Shown: positions 34,564-42,074 of the stretch, piece after piece
How the letters are laid out: each line of letters starts with the position of its first letter
Numbering within the stretch: the stretch's first letter is position 1
Assembly: GCF_011074795.1 (NCBI RefSeq)
Contig: NZ_JAAMPF010000009.1
Location: forward strand, 62,001-126,000
DNA: 64,000 nt
Direction: 5' to 3'
Origin: Marinobacter salicampi
GTDB lineage: Bacteria; Pseudomonadota; Gammaproteobacteria; Pseudomonadales; Oleiphilaceae
Translations under genes and position numbers: made by a program
The notes under the pieces: model-generated
Databases searched by the model: none
Told to the model about the DNA's origin: nothing
The model's input: only the letters and a program-made list of their open reading frames with translations

Positions 34564-34650
34564 ATGGCCACTATTATCGCCGGCCGTTTTGAAAAGCAGC
34601 AGAGAGCGGATGAACTGATCCGGGCATTCACATGTCCGAGGCATGACTAA
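34564..34650 (+). pseudogene. 5' fragment of a glycine-zipper/GRF-module gene
   Basis: ATG 34564 opens a 28-codon frame starting MATIIAGRFEKQQRADELIR. The intact gene at 58931 starts MGHIIAGRFDDQEKAENLAQ. Similarity continues upstream: both leaders read approximately ttag.tat...atgat..aattttc..caaa...cgcgagg before the ATG. It stops after 28 codons, so this is a truncated paralogue that kept its leader. Confidence 0.75.
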
Positions 34651-34729
34651 TAGTCTTGCAGTCGCGAATGTCAGGGCAGGTAATTGTGCTTTTTTGGATA
34701 GACCTGAGCCTGAGGTGACATGTCGTTAG
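34643..34729 (+). pseudogene. Fragment of a second enoyl-CoA hydratase 3' end
   Basis: This frame ends ...AGNCAFLDRPEPEVTCR followed by TAG. The hydratase gene at 33632 ends ...EGICAFLDKREPEWRDR. Over the 36-base stretch starting ggta (34678 here), 29 bases match by my count. It looks like a decayed, partial duplication of the hydratase tail, or of a paralogue. It overlaps the end of the 34564 fragment by 8 bases. Confidence 0.7.
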
Positions 34730-34770
34730 TCATTAGGCCCAGAGAGCTGTCCAGACCATCACTCAAATGC

Positions 34771-34810
34771 ACTGGACTCCTCGCCGGTCACAGCCAGCGA
34801 GGAGTCCAGT
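34771..34810 (-). terminator. Perfect 14-bp stem-loop after the esterase gene
   Basis: ACTGGACTCCTCGC (34771-34784) and GCGAGGAGTCCAGT (34797-34810) pair perfectly around a 12-base loop. It lies 17 bases beyond the stop of the minus-strand esterase gene (34827), so it probably ends that transcript. The T-run is weak. Confidence 0.7.
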
Positions 34811-34826
34811 CAGCTTACAGGGAACG

Positions 34827-36593
34827 TCAGTTACATGACCCGGCTTCGTAGAAGCCTTCTGAGGTTTCCTTTACCCAGGTATAGGTTCCTGAAAGCGCGC
34901 CCAGAGTGTTGTCGCCTCCAGTGGTGTAATAACCGAGCGCGTAGTAGGCCCGCCCAGAAATGTCGTGGTTGAGGTTGGTGTCGTTCCAGTTCTGGCAGGT
35001 GAAATCACCGCTACCGCCGTCCCCATCACCGTCGCCATCACCGTCGCCATTGTCGCCACCGCCGGAGGCACTGCAAGCAGCAGGCTCGCTGGCATACCAC
35101 AGCCCAGGCTCGCCTTCATGCAGCGTGACACTGCTCCAGGTGTCGAAGGAGCCGCCAATATCAATCTCATCGCCAGAGGTCAGCGCCCTCAAAGTGTATG
35201 AGCCACCAGCATAGGCGCGGTCTGCCGAGATGTGGCCACTCGGAGAAGCCGTTGCCTGCTCACAGGTTTCGATAGGGGCATTGGGGTCGACCACTTCCAC
35301 TGTCCGATCCTTTGTCGTGGTATTCGTGTCGCTATCGGTGGCGAGGTAAGTGCAGGAGTAAGAACCAGTGGCTGAAGTATCCACCTCGCTGCAATTGGCG
35401 TTTACGGTAAGGGAGCCGTCCTCGGCGTCCTCAGCTGTAGCCCCCGGGTCTGTGAAAGTGGTGTGGATGTTAATGGTCATAGGGTTATCGCCGATCAGTG
35501 TGATCACCGGAAAGCCCTGTGGTTCCGCACCATCGCGGCTGTTGCGACTGAAGAAATCCCAAATGATGTCAGGGTAGCTTGGGCCCGTTTTGACCGACCA
35601 TTTGCCGTTGTTACCCTCTTCGCCGCCCACCCAGTAGTGACCATGGTTGGTGTCCTGGGTGTTGGGGGTGGCTAGGGGGCCGTCGAGGTAAACCGTTTCC
35701 ACCAGGGACCGGCCGCCCAGGGTTCCGTCCTCGGTATAGCGGGTGTGCTGGCAGCTGTAATTGTTCTGGTAGAAGGGTGCACAGGCGGTAGCGGAGGCCT
35801 TGGCTTCGGCAGGAGTGTCAAAGGCCGGATCGTTGAAAACCATCAGGTGAGCATCGCGGGTATTGTCAGCGGCAGTTTTGATTACAGTGCAGTCGTTCTT
35901 GTTCTGCAGGATCATGATGGGGATGGGATAGGTGTCATCCAGCTCGTTTTGCATGTCTGATGCTACCTGCGCAACGCTGTGAAAAGTGGCGCTCCCAGGG
36001 CATTGACCGGACAATGAGACTGATGCCGCATCTTCACTATAGGGCAGTCCCGCTGCAGGTGCTGCGGCTGCCCAGTATTCATTGTGTGCGACTGCCGCCA
36101 CGGTGGCCATAGCGCCCCCGGAAGATAAACCGGTGATAAACCGGCGGTTAGAGTCGATGCTGAAATTGCCTTCTACGGCCTGTGCTATCTGGTGCAAGTC
36201 CTCCACTTCGCCTGCCCCTTCATGGCGATGGTGATCAAACCAGAAACCCCAGCAGTTCTCGTTCCTCAGCCCGTCGTAACTGGTGATAAACGGTGCCACC
36301 AGAATGAATCCGTAGTTGTCGGCTGCGGCAGTGAGGCCCCAGTCGTTCAGAACGTCGTCGTTGGTCAGTTTGCACCCATGCAGAGCCATTACCATCGGCG
36401 CTGGACGGGTGAGATTGTCCGGCACATAGACCTTGTAATTTCGGGCACGGGATTGGTTGTAGTCCTGTTGAGGAAGGGTGTAGGAGTATGTTTGACCGGC
36501 AGTCACCGGTGCTGATGAGATCATCAGAAGAGCTGACAGGGCAAGCGTGATCAGCGCGAATTGCCCTTGCGTTGGAATGGACGAAAAGCTCAT
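34827..36593 (-). CDS. Secreted PHB-depolymerase-like esterase with C-terminal binding modules
   Basis: A 588-residue protein with a signal peptide cleaved near VTA (residue 32). The catalytic alpha/beta domain has the oxyanion motif ALHGCK (His72-Gly-Cys), the lipase box GLSSGGAM near residue 157, an Asp in QNKNDCTV and a His in NHGHYWVGG. An Ig-like DUF5011-type domain (ITLIGDNPMTINIHTTFTDP...) follows near residues 365-440. Two related aromatic modules then come, joined by a (GD)n linker encoded by 12-bp repeats. Extracellular PHB depolymerases have this layout: catalytic, linker, binding. The natural polymer is not certain. AAGGA lies upstream of ATG 36593. Confidence 0.85.
   Translation of the reverse strand: MSFSSIPTQGQFALITLALSALLMISSAPVTAGQTYSYTLPQQDYNQSRARNYKVYVPDNLTRPAPMVMALHGCKLTNDDVLNDWGLTAAADNYGFILVAPFITSYDGLRNENCWGFWFDHHRHEGAGEVEDLHQIAQAVEGNFSIDSNRRFITGLSSGGAMATVAAVAHNEYWAAAAPAAGLPYSEDAASVSLSGQCPGSATFHSVAQVASDMQNELDDTYPIPIMILQNKNDCTVIKTAADNTRDAHLMVFNDPAFDTPAEAKASATACAPFYQNNYSCQHTRYTEDGTLGGRSLVETVYLDGPLATPNTQDTNHGHYWVGGEEGNNGKWSVKTGPSYPDIIWDFFSRNSRDGAEPQGFPVITLIGDNPMTINIHTTFTDPGATAEDAEDGSLTVNANCSEVDTSATGSYSCTYLATDSDTNTTTKDRTVEVVDPNAPIETCEQATASPSGHISADRAYAGGSYTLRALTSGDEIDIGGSFDTWSSVTLHEGEPGLWYASEPAACSASGGGDNGDGDGDGDGDGGSGDFTCQNWNDTNLNHDISGRAYYALGYYTTGGDNTLGALSGTYTWVKETSEGFYEAGSCN
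35017..35052. repeat. 12-bp tandem repeat coding for a Gly-Asp linker
   Basis: Three units (ccgtccccatca, ccgtcgccatca, ccgtcgccattg) lie inside the esterase gene and encode alternating Gly and Asp on the minus strand, a flexible linker between the two C-terminal modules. Such repeats vary in length between strains. Confidence 0.85.
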
Positions 36594-36732
36594 TTTTGCA
36601 GGTTCCTTTTATTGGATTTGTTTTCCGGCAAACCTAAATGAGCAGGTAACGTGCCAAGTTGTTAAGTAATTGATTTTTATAAAGTAGAGTCAGTGCTTCA
36701 CCAAGAGAGGCGTCTGGGTTTCTGGACAGTCG

Positions 36733-36786
36733 TCCGGGAAGCAGGACAAATCCGGGAAGCAGGCCAATGTCGGGAAGGCGGCGGAA
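36733..36786. repeat. 18-bp tandem repeat, three units
   Basis: tccgggaagcaggacaaa (36733-36750), tccgggaagcaggccaat (36751-36768) and the diverged gtcgggaaggcggcggaa (36769-36786). It is just past the stop of the 2-deoxyribosyltransferase-like gene (36796), upstream of the esterase start. Confidence 0.85.
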
Positions 36787-36795
36787 AAGTTCGTT

Positions 36796-37362
36796 TTATA
36801 TGGGCGGATATTTGCTCATGACTCGCTCTAATGCCGCCACACACTTCCTGAACGCATCCCGAGAAAAGTGGCTGTGATCGCCAGAATATTCCGCCACAAC
36901 AAGCCCACCACCGGATTCAACCATGCCGCACTCAATCATCAGATTGTCGCAGAGTTCAAAGTCTTCAATGGTGTGGCCAAGTTTGTCCTGATGTGATGAT
37001 CCGGCGCGCTCACGGTAGGGTCGGCTGTCCATAGTGAAGCCGAAAGCCGGTTTGCCCCGACCGATCATATAACCCACTTCGAAAACGGTGCCGGGATCTG
37101 CGCTAATGCCCCGGAAAGGCGTCAGGTTCGCGATTATGGCATCGCAGCTGTCCATCAGGTCCCGGTTTGCCCGGTAGATCCGGAAGCCGCGGTCTGGCTT
37201 CAGCTCGTTTTCAGCAAACACCAGATCGGTATCCAGCGGGTCCACTCCTTCAAAGCCATGTTCGCTGAGTATGCGTTTTTTCTCGCTTACAATGGCCTGG
37301 TGGTTCTGTGCAGGAAAGAAAACTTCGGGACCGGCGAGGTAAATGCGCTTTTGTTGTGTCAT
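36796..37362 (-). CDS. Nucleoside 2-deoxyribosyltransferase family protein
   Basis: A 188-residue protein. Motifs are RIYLAGPEVFFPAQNHQAIV at the N-terminus, DSCDAIIANLTPFRG, and DPGTVFEVGYMIGRGKPAFGF, which contains the catalytic Glu of the family. The family swaps bases on deoxyribose or hydrolyses nucleoside phosphates. ATG 37362 follows AAGGAAAATTA. Divergent from the DUF3010 gene. Confidence 0.88.
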   Translation of the reverse strand: MTQQKRIYLAGPEVFFPAQNHQAIVSEKKRILSEHGFEGVDPLDTDLVFAENELKPDRGFRIYRANRDLMDSCDAIIANLTPFRGISADPGTVFEVGYMIGRGKPAFGFTMDSRPYRERAGSSHQDKLGHTIEDFELCDNLMIECGMVESGGGLVVAEYSGDHSHFSRDAFRKCVAALERVMSKYPPI

Positions 37363-37465
37363 TAATTTTCCTTCTCACTATATAACCCATGCAGACAGCA
37401 TGCTAAAACGTCTGGCCCGCGCGAGCCATGTTTCTTGAGCGCACGAGTTTGAAGAGAGAAAATCC

Positions 37466-37897
37466 ATGATTATTTGCGGAGTTGAATTGACCGGCAGTGA
37501 TGCGGTGGTGTGTTTGCTGAACCTGGATCGTGGCCAGTTCAACCTGCCCGAATGCAAGGTCCGCAAGCTGACCCTGAACAAGAACCATACCCGGGAGGAC
37601 CTGAAACAGTTCCAGTCGGCCTTTGCTGAACTGATGGTCGAGTACGGGGTAACCAGTGTTGCGATCAAGGAGCGGATGCCAAAAGGCAAGTTTGCCGGCG
37701 GCGCCATCAGCTTCAAGATGGAGGCAGCCATTCAACTGATTGATGGTATTGAACTGGAGGTAAGGGTGCTGCCGCCGGCGCTGATCAAGTCCACGCTGGC
37801 TGCCGATCCTCTGCCGATTCCTTTTGCCGCGACCGGGCTGAAGGCCTTTCAGGAAATTGCGTTTATTGCCGCCTATGTGGGGCACATGGCTAAATAA
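37466..37897 (+). CDS. DUF3010 family protein
   Basis: A 143-residue protein. The sequence MIICGVELTGSDAVVCLLNL, then LNKNHTREDLKQFQSAF, VTSVAIKERMPKGKFAGGAISFKMEAAIQLI and AATGLKAFQEIAFIAAYVGHM matches DUF3010, a RuvC/RNase H-like fold family of unknown function. A GAGAG site precedes ATG 37466. Confidence 0.85.
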   Translation: MIICGVELTGSDAVVCLLNLDRGQFNLPECKVRKLTLNKNHTREDLKQFQSAFAELMVEYGVTSVAIKERMPKGKFAGGAISFKMEAAIQLIDGIELEVRVLPPALIKSTLAADPLPIPFAATGLKAFQEIAFIAAYVGHMAK

Positions 37898-38000
37898 AGC
37901 CCCGATTTGATACAGCCAAGGCTCCCCTGTATTTGTCCGTACTTGGTTTAGCGAACAGTAATCCTCATTAACCGTTTATTGATAACCGGAGGATGTTTTT

Positions 38001-38219
38001 ATGGCTGCTTCAGAAAAGACTGATCAAACCCACGATTCTGCGCCTGAGCGTCGGGACCGCAAATTCGCTGTCTCCGCAAACAGGGGCAGGGCCAGCCATA
38101 AAGTTCGTTATGTGGAAGCTGGCGGCGCGACCGTGGATACCGAAGACTGCACGTTTTGCCAGTCAGTTCCGGAGCCATCCGGTGGGCAGGAGAAAGGGAA
38201 GCCGGAGAGTAAAGACTAG
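38001..38219 (+). CDS. Small hydrophilic protein with a CTFC motif, 72 aa
   Basis: ATG 38001 lies 8 bases after GGAGG (37988-37992). The protein is very polar (MAASEKTDQTHDSAPERRDRK), has VRYVEAGGATVDTEDCTFCQ with a possible C-x2-C metal or redox pair, and ends in a charged tail. No family recognised. The clear ribosome site and position support a real gene. Confidence 0.55.
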   Translation: MAASEKTDQTHDSAPERRDRKFAVSANRGRASHKVRYVEAGGATVDTEDCTFCQSVPEPSGGQEKGKPESKD

Positions 38220-38705
38220 GCGCTCTATAAAGACCGCCTGTAGTGCTATTGCTCTGGAGCAGCCCTCTCTGCACCAGTCTTAAGCCCCTGTCTCCGCCAA
38301 TATCGGCTGGTTTGTGCGATATTGCCCGAATCCTCGTGAGTCTCTTCTTAAAACCTCGCCAACCGTATTTTTAACCTTGCGGGCTCGTAATAAACGAATA
38401 AAATGCCGCCAACTAAGCATCGGAAGCTCAGTATCAGCTCGGATTCGCCAGTCATTTGACGTGGTCGCAATTTCTACGAGCGAGATAGTGCAAACAAGGA
38501 TGTGTCCCCAGAGTTACTTTACGACACTTCCCGTCAGTTGAATCTGCTTAGCCGGTTTTTATACGGACGTACATTTGCTGCGTCCGGTTTCTCAAGAACA
38601 CGCTGCTCTAATCAGGCAGCCTGAAAAGCGGTGACAGCGGGGGACCCTGCCGCACCGTGCTATCGATAAGGGCGCGGGAGCCCGATTAAAACAAGGAGTG
38701 TTGCC
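38220..38705. other. Upstream region of the Tad locus
   Basis: This 486-base stretch before the first pilin gene has no convincing frame. It should contain the promoter for the Tad operon. I looked for a sigma-54 type GG-N10-GC pair and for standard boxes and could not call one with confidence. Confidence 0.4.
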
Positions 38706-38972
38706 ATGAAAGGAATTCAGAAAAAGCGCATACGCGGTCAGGGAATGACCGAGTACATCATCATCGTTGCTCTCATTGCCGTTGCTGCCATCGGTGTTTA
38801 CCGCCTCTTCGGCGATACAGTACGCCAGCAAATGGCCGGCCTGGCGCAGGAAATGTCCGGTAAAAGTGGCAAAACCGCGTCGGACAATGCCATCAAGTCG
38901 GCGGCCGACGCCCAGTCCAAGGCACTTACCAAGAAAGACCTTTCGAACTATTACAAAGATAACCAGAACTAG
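38706..38972 (+). CDS. flp: Flp-type (type IVb) pilin
   Basis: An 88-residue protein. The prepilin processing site is RG/QGMTEY followed by IIIVALIAVAAIGVY, the Flp signature with Glu at +5 and Tyr at +6 of the mature pilin. The C-terminal tail (KSAADAQSKALTKKDLSNYY...) is longer than typical Flp pilins of 50-75 residues. AAGGAG lies 8 bases before ATG 38706. It opens the Tad locus and is followed by a terminator-like hairpin, which would favour pilin over downstream products. Confidence 0.93.
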   Translation: MKGIQKKRIRGQGMTEYIIIVALIAVAAIGVYRLFGDTVRQQMAGLAQEMSGKSGKTASDNAIKSAADAQSKALTKKDLSNYYKDNQN

Positions 38973-38984
38973 GTTCTGAGTCGG

Positions 38985-39012
38985 GGCGGGACCCAGGGCC
39001 CGTCCCGTTTTC
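38985..39012 (+). terminator. Hairpin with T-run after the flp gene (attenuator-like)
   Basis: CGGGAC (38987-38992) pairs with GTCCCG (39002-39007), with a G-U extension, followed by TTTT. It lies 15 bases past the flp stop. Because the other Tad genes follow in the same direction, it probably acts as a partial terminator rather than an operon end. Confidence 0.65.
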
Positions 39013-39067
39013 CCTCAGGGCTCTGTTTGATCATTGCTAAGACACCTACTCCGGAGGCTTTACGCCA

Positions 39068-39547
39068 ATGAACAGAAAACTCGGACTTTTTGCTTTGTTG
39101 ATGTCCTGGGGCCAATTGAGTTTAGCGGCGCCTTATGGTGAGTGGGGGCTAATGGGGTGGGCTGATACTGAAGGAATACCTATGAATGAGGTCCAGCCTG
39201 GGATGGCGATGCCGGATGAGAGCGAAGTGGGTTTCCCTGCTTATCCAGGTGCCAAGGTAATGTTTGTCGTTCCCCTTAGTCCTGAAATCTGTTCCGTTGC
39301 ATTAAGAACGCCCGCACCTGTCAACGCAGTCTGCGATTTTTATGAAAGTAAATTTAAAGCTGCTGACGGCTATACCGTTCGGTCAAGAGACGAGGAGTCT
39401 TGTCTTTATTCTACGGACGAGATCAATCACATCGGAGGCATCGTAAGTCTAAGCCCGGACCCGATTTATTCATCAAAAAACGGAGACACTCTCGTAGGCA
39501 TAGACTTTCACCCTAAGGGTAATTTTGCCTGTCCTATTGACGAATAA
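39068..39547 (+). CDS. Exported accessory protein of the Tad locus (single module)
   Basis: A 159-residue protein with a signal peptide (LGLFALLMSWGQLSLAAP). The mature part includes VGFPAYPGAKVMFVVP, APVNAVCDFYESKFKAADGYTV and CLYSTDEINHIGGIVSLSPD. The order FP-x-PGA, strand, V-x-DFY helix, and glycine-aromatic strand recurs in the protein at 42075 and, more loosely, in the OmpA-type proteins at 50786 and 51851. Base composition in this gene is visibly lower in GC than the rest of the locus. No named family; a periplasmic role in pilus assembly is inferred from position. Confidence 0.65.
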   Translation: MNRKLGLFALLMSWGQLSLAAPYGEWGLMGWADTEGIPMNEVQPGMAMPDESEVGFPAYPGAKVMFVVPLSPEICSVALRTPAPVNAVCDFYESKFKAADGYTVRSRDEESCLYSTDEINHIGGIVSLSPDPIYSSKNGDTLVGIDFHPKGNFACPIDE

Positions 39548-39618
39548 TTACCACCTATAAGAGCGAAGCTCAGCCGATTTATTGGTTAGGTCAGGGCGAT
39601 CTACAAGGAATGTAGGAA

Positions 39619-41103
39619 ATGGAATCACCGCGGAACCAGTGGCTTATATGTAATGCGGGAGATCAACGAGGACATGTCGCTGTATACAGCCTTGCCATAT
39701 TGATAGTAATGATTTTGGCATCAGGCTATATCTTTAATTCCGGACAGGTCGCTAATGAAAAAACGCGTCTACAGAATACCGTAGATGCAGTGACCTTTAG
39801 CGTTGCGGCAGTTGAGGCCAAGGATCTGAATTTCAAGGCTTATACTAATAGGGCTATGGTCGCGAATCAGGTTGCCATTGCTCAGACGGTTAGTCTTGTC
39901 TCCTGGGCCCGTTTCACACAGCGTTACTCTGAAAACATCACAAGGGCGCTTTCGTGGATTCCCTATGCAGGAGCGATCTTCGCATCGGTAGGCTCTGGAA
40001 TTAAAAGCTTAATGCAAGCTCTTGAACGCATTATTTCCTTGTTGACCACTGGGTTAAATGGTCTGGAACAGATGTTAAGTGCTTCCCAATCGGTATTTCA
40101 TGCTGGAACCCTAGCACTTATTAACGATACGTATAAAAACGTTGTCAAAATGAACGACAAGGATGTCGACCTTTCCTTGGGTTTTAAAGATGCAGTATTT
40201 CTTAAGTCTCTTCGTGACAGCCACGGAATGTTTACACGTCAATACAAGCCTCGAAAGGTCGATAAGAAGAGATCTGCTTTTAAAAGTTACGGCATCCATA
40301 AACAACGTATGGATGAATTCCGAGAAGTAATTCTTAACTCCCGTGACGGCTTCTCCACCAATCGTTCCTACACCTACTGGGGCGAGATGTGGTTACCACT
40401 ACCTGGCAAGTTCGGGTCCAAATTCAGAATAGATAAGGCCGGAGGCACTGAGTTGCTGGCGCCAAAATACAGTGGTGATCCGAATTATTATACATGGGCA
40501 GCCATGGATACCCTGTCCGTTCATCGGGGAAAAGGGAAGCTTAAAAGGAGTGGCTGGAAGCTCAAACTTAAATACAAATTCAAGGAGCTCTTCCCGGTGG
40601 GTTGGGGCGCGGCTCAGACAGGAAAACGCCTCAACTTCGCGAGCTTTCAGGGCAGTAACTTCGGTTCAACCTGGAAGACAAACCGAATCGCGTCCAAATT
40701 TGCCGTTGGTGAGTTTGGGGCCGCGAGACAGGTAGGAACCTTCAGCGGTTTGCAGCCTTTTTATGATATTCGGCAAGACGGCCTTCTCACTGAGGCGCCG
40801 GGCGTCACGTTGCTCCTCGCCAAACCCCACAAAAAAGGCAAGATCAACACGCTCAAGCACACCAGTGTTGGTGAAAACTCGAGCCGACTGAACCTGGAAG
40901 AGAAAGGCGGCATGTTGAACGGGCGTCTCGCCAGTATTGGCCGAGCAGTGCCTTATTTCTCCCGACCGGATGATGTGAGTGTGTTCAAGCGAAAAGATCG
41001 GTTCCGGGAGTACGGCAATCTCTACAACCCCTTCTGGCAGCCTAAGCTTGAGCCGGTCAGAGATAAGGGCAAGATTCTGCGTCTGGCCGCGACGCTCCTG
41101 TAG
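39619..41103 (+). CDS. tadG: TadG-like pilus assembly protein
   Basis: A 494-residue protein. The N-terminus RGHVAVYSLAILIVMILASGYIFNSGQVANEKTRLQNTVD is the TadG-type transmembrane start, without the +5 Glu of true prepilins. A long soluble domain, rich in basic residues (KPRKVDKKRSAF, KGKLKRSGWKLKLKYKFKEL), follows. AAGGA is about 9 bases before ATG 39619. The first two-thirds have markedly low GC; the 60 bases at 40081-40140 hold 24 G/C, against 38 at 44221-44280. The C-terminal part returns to locus-like composition. Confidence 0.75.
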   Translation: MESPRNQWLICNAGDQRGHVAVYSLAILIVMILASGYIFNSGQVANEKTRLQNTVDAVTFSVAAVEAKDLNFKAYTNRAMVANQVAIAQTVSLVSWARFTQRYSENITRALSWIPYAGAIFASVGSGIKSLMQALERIISLLTTGLNGLEQMLSASQSVFHAGTLALINDTYKNVVKMNDKDVDLSLGFKDAVFLKSLRDSHGMFTRQYKPRKVDKKRSAFKSYGIHKQRMDEFREVILNSRDGFSTNRSYTYWGEMWLPLPGKFGSKFRIDKAGGTELLAPKYSGDPNYYTWAAMDTLSVHRGKGKLKRSGWKLKLKYKFKELFPVGWGAAQTGKRLNFASFQGSNFGSTWKTNRIASKFAVGEFGAARQVGTFSGLQPFYDIRQDGLLTEAPGVTLLLAKPHKKGKINTLKHTSVGENSSRLNLEEKGGMLNGRLASIGRAVPYFSRPDDVSVFKRKDRFREYGNLYNPFWQPKLEPVRDKGKILRLAATLL

Positions 41104-41121
41104 CCCGGCCGAGGGGCCGGG
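41104..41121 (+). other. GC-rich stem-loop after the TadG-like gene
   Basis: CCCGGCC (41104-41110) and GGCCGGG (41115-41121) form a perfect 7-bp stem with a GAGG loop, immediately after the stop codon. There is no T-run, so it may affect mRNA stability rather than end transcription. Confidence 0.4.
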
Positions 41122-41202
41122 TGCGAGTTATGGAAGGGCGTCGATGGAACGGCGCTGGAGGAAGTTACCGGTAGATTTGCCGGGGGAAGCAGGGAAGCGT
41201 GC

Positions 41203-42051
41203 ATGAAAGATGCAGAGAAGAGTATGAGACAGACCAGTTGGGGCCAGCGTGTGTGTAGGTATAAGCGTCAGCGCGGCCAGGCGATGGCGGAATTCGCGGT
41301 CGTGGCAGCGTTTGTGCTGGTACCCATGAGCCTGGGCATGGCTTTTTTGGCCAAACTTGGTGACAGCCGCCATCAGATGCATGAAGCGGCCCGCTATGCG
41401 GCCTGGGAGAGGACCGTCTGGAGTGCGGCTGACCCGAGGGTCAACCATAAGGCCAATAGCCATGTGTTGAATGAGACCTTGGCGAGGGTCGTTGGTGAAC
41501 CGGCTGCCCCGCTGGACAGTAAGGCGGATCGCCTGGATGTGAAGCCTGCAGACCGCAAGTTCGCTCCTCTTCTCTATGTCGCTGACTCGCCAACAGGAAA
41601 GCGCCGCGCAATTTTCAGGGAAGACAAAGGCAAGTTCATGGATCTGGCCTTCAAGGACGATAAAGCGCTTGCAGGTAAGGCGGCTAAGGCCTTCGGCAGC
41701 CTTGCAGCACGTGGCTTGTCGGTGAGCGACAAGGGACTGCAGACATCCACCTTCAGTTGGGAACACGAGTGGATCCCGGCGCTGGACTTCGGTCAGCCCC
41801 GGTTATCGGTCGGTAGCCACAATACCATCATGACCGAAAGCTGGAACGCCGGCTCTCCCCAAGAGGCCAAGCGAAGAATCAAACGGATGGTGGCAACCTC
41901 CCTGTTGGCCAATTCTACGGTCAAGAAGGGCCTGTCAGCCATGTCCAAGCTTGGGTTCAAGGAGTTCAAGCAGCTGGACCTGGGCAAGATTGATGTGGAC
42001 CGGGTGCCCTGCCAGCGCCTGACCAACCTCACGAAGCGACCGAAGTGCTGA
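41203..42051 (+). CDS. tadE: TadE-like minor pilin/pseudopilin
   Basis: A 282-residue protein. The prepilin-like segment RG/QAMAEFAVVAAFVLVPMSL has Glu at +5 and an aromatic at +6, so it is probably processed by a prepilin peptidase. A long soluble domain follows (HQMHEAARYAAWERTVW, RLDVKPADRKFAPLL). ATG 41203 follows AGGGAAG. It is probably a minor subunit that primes or caps the Flp pilus. Confidence 0.8.
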   Translation: MKDAEKSMRQTSWGQRVCRYKRQRGQAMAEFAVVAAFVLVPMSLGMAFLAKLGDSRHQMHEAARYAAWERTVWSAADPRVNHKANSHVLNETLARVVGEPAAPLDSKADRLDVKPADRKFAPLLYVADSPTGKRRAIFREDKGKFMDLAFKDDKALAGKAAKAFGSLAARGLSVSDKGLQTSTFSWEHEWIPALDFGQPRLSVGSHNTIMTESWNAGSPQEAKRRIKRMVATSLLANSTVKKGLSAMSKLGFKEFKQLDLGKIDVDRVPCQRLTNLTKRPKC

Positions 42052-42074
42052 GTCTCGAAAGCTAACGGATAACA

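Larger units (their letters stand above)
34448..34826. other. Patch of gene fragments between the hydratase and the esterase genes
   Basis: This 379-base stretch has no intact gene. It contains a 5' fragment related to the glycine-zipper gene at 58931 together with its leader (about 34513-34650), a fragment matching the end of the neighbouring hydratase gene (34643-34729), and a strong hairpin at 34771-34810. The three pieces are listed separately. Confidence 0.7.

Noticed and set aside
34771..34810. Possible attachment site or IS end
   Set aside because: The perfect inverted repeat fits a transcription terminator after the esterase gene; no integrase, transposase or target duplication is nearby.
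38314..38541. 75-codon frame before the Tad locus
   Set aside because: Serine/arginine-rich with no start site; the region is more likely regulatory.
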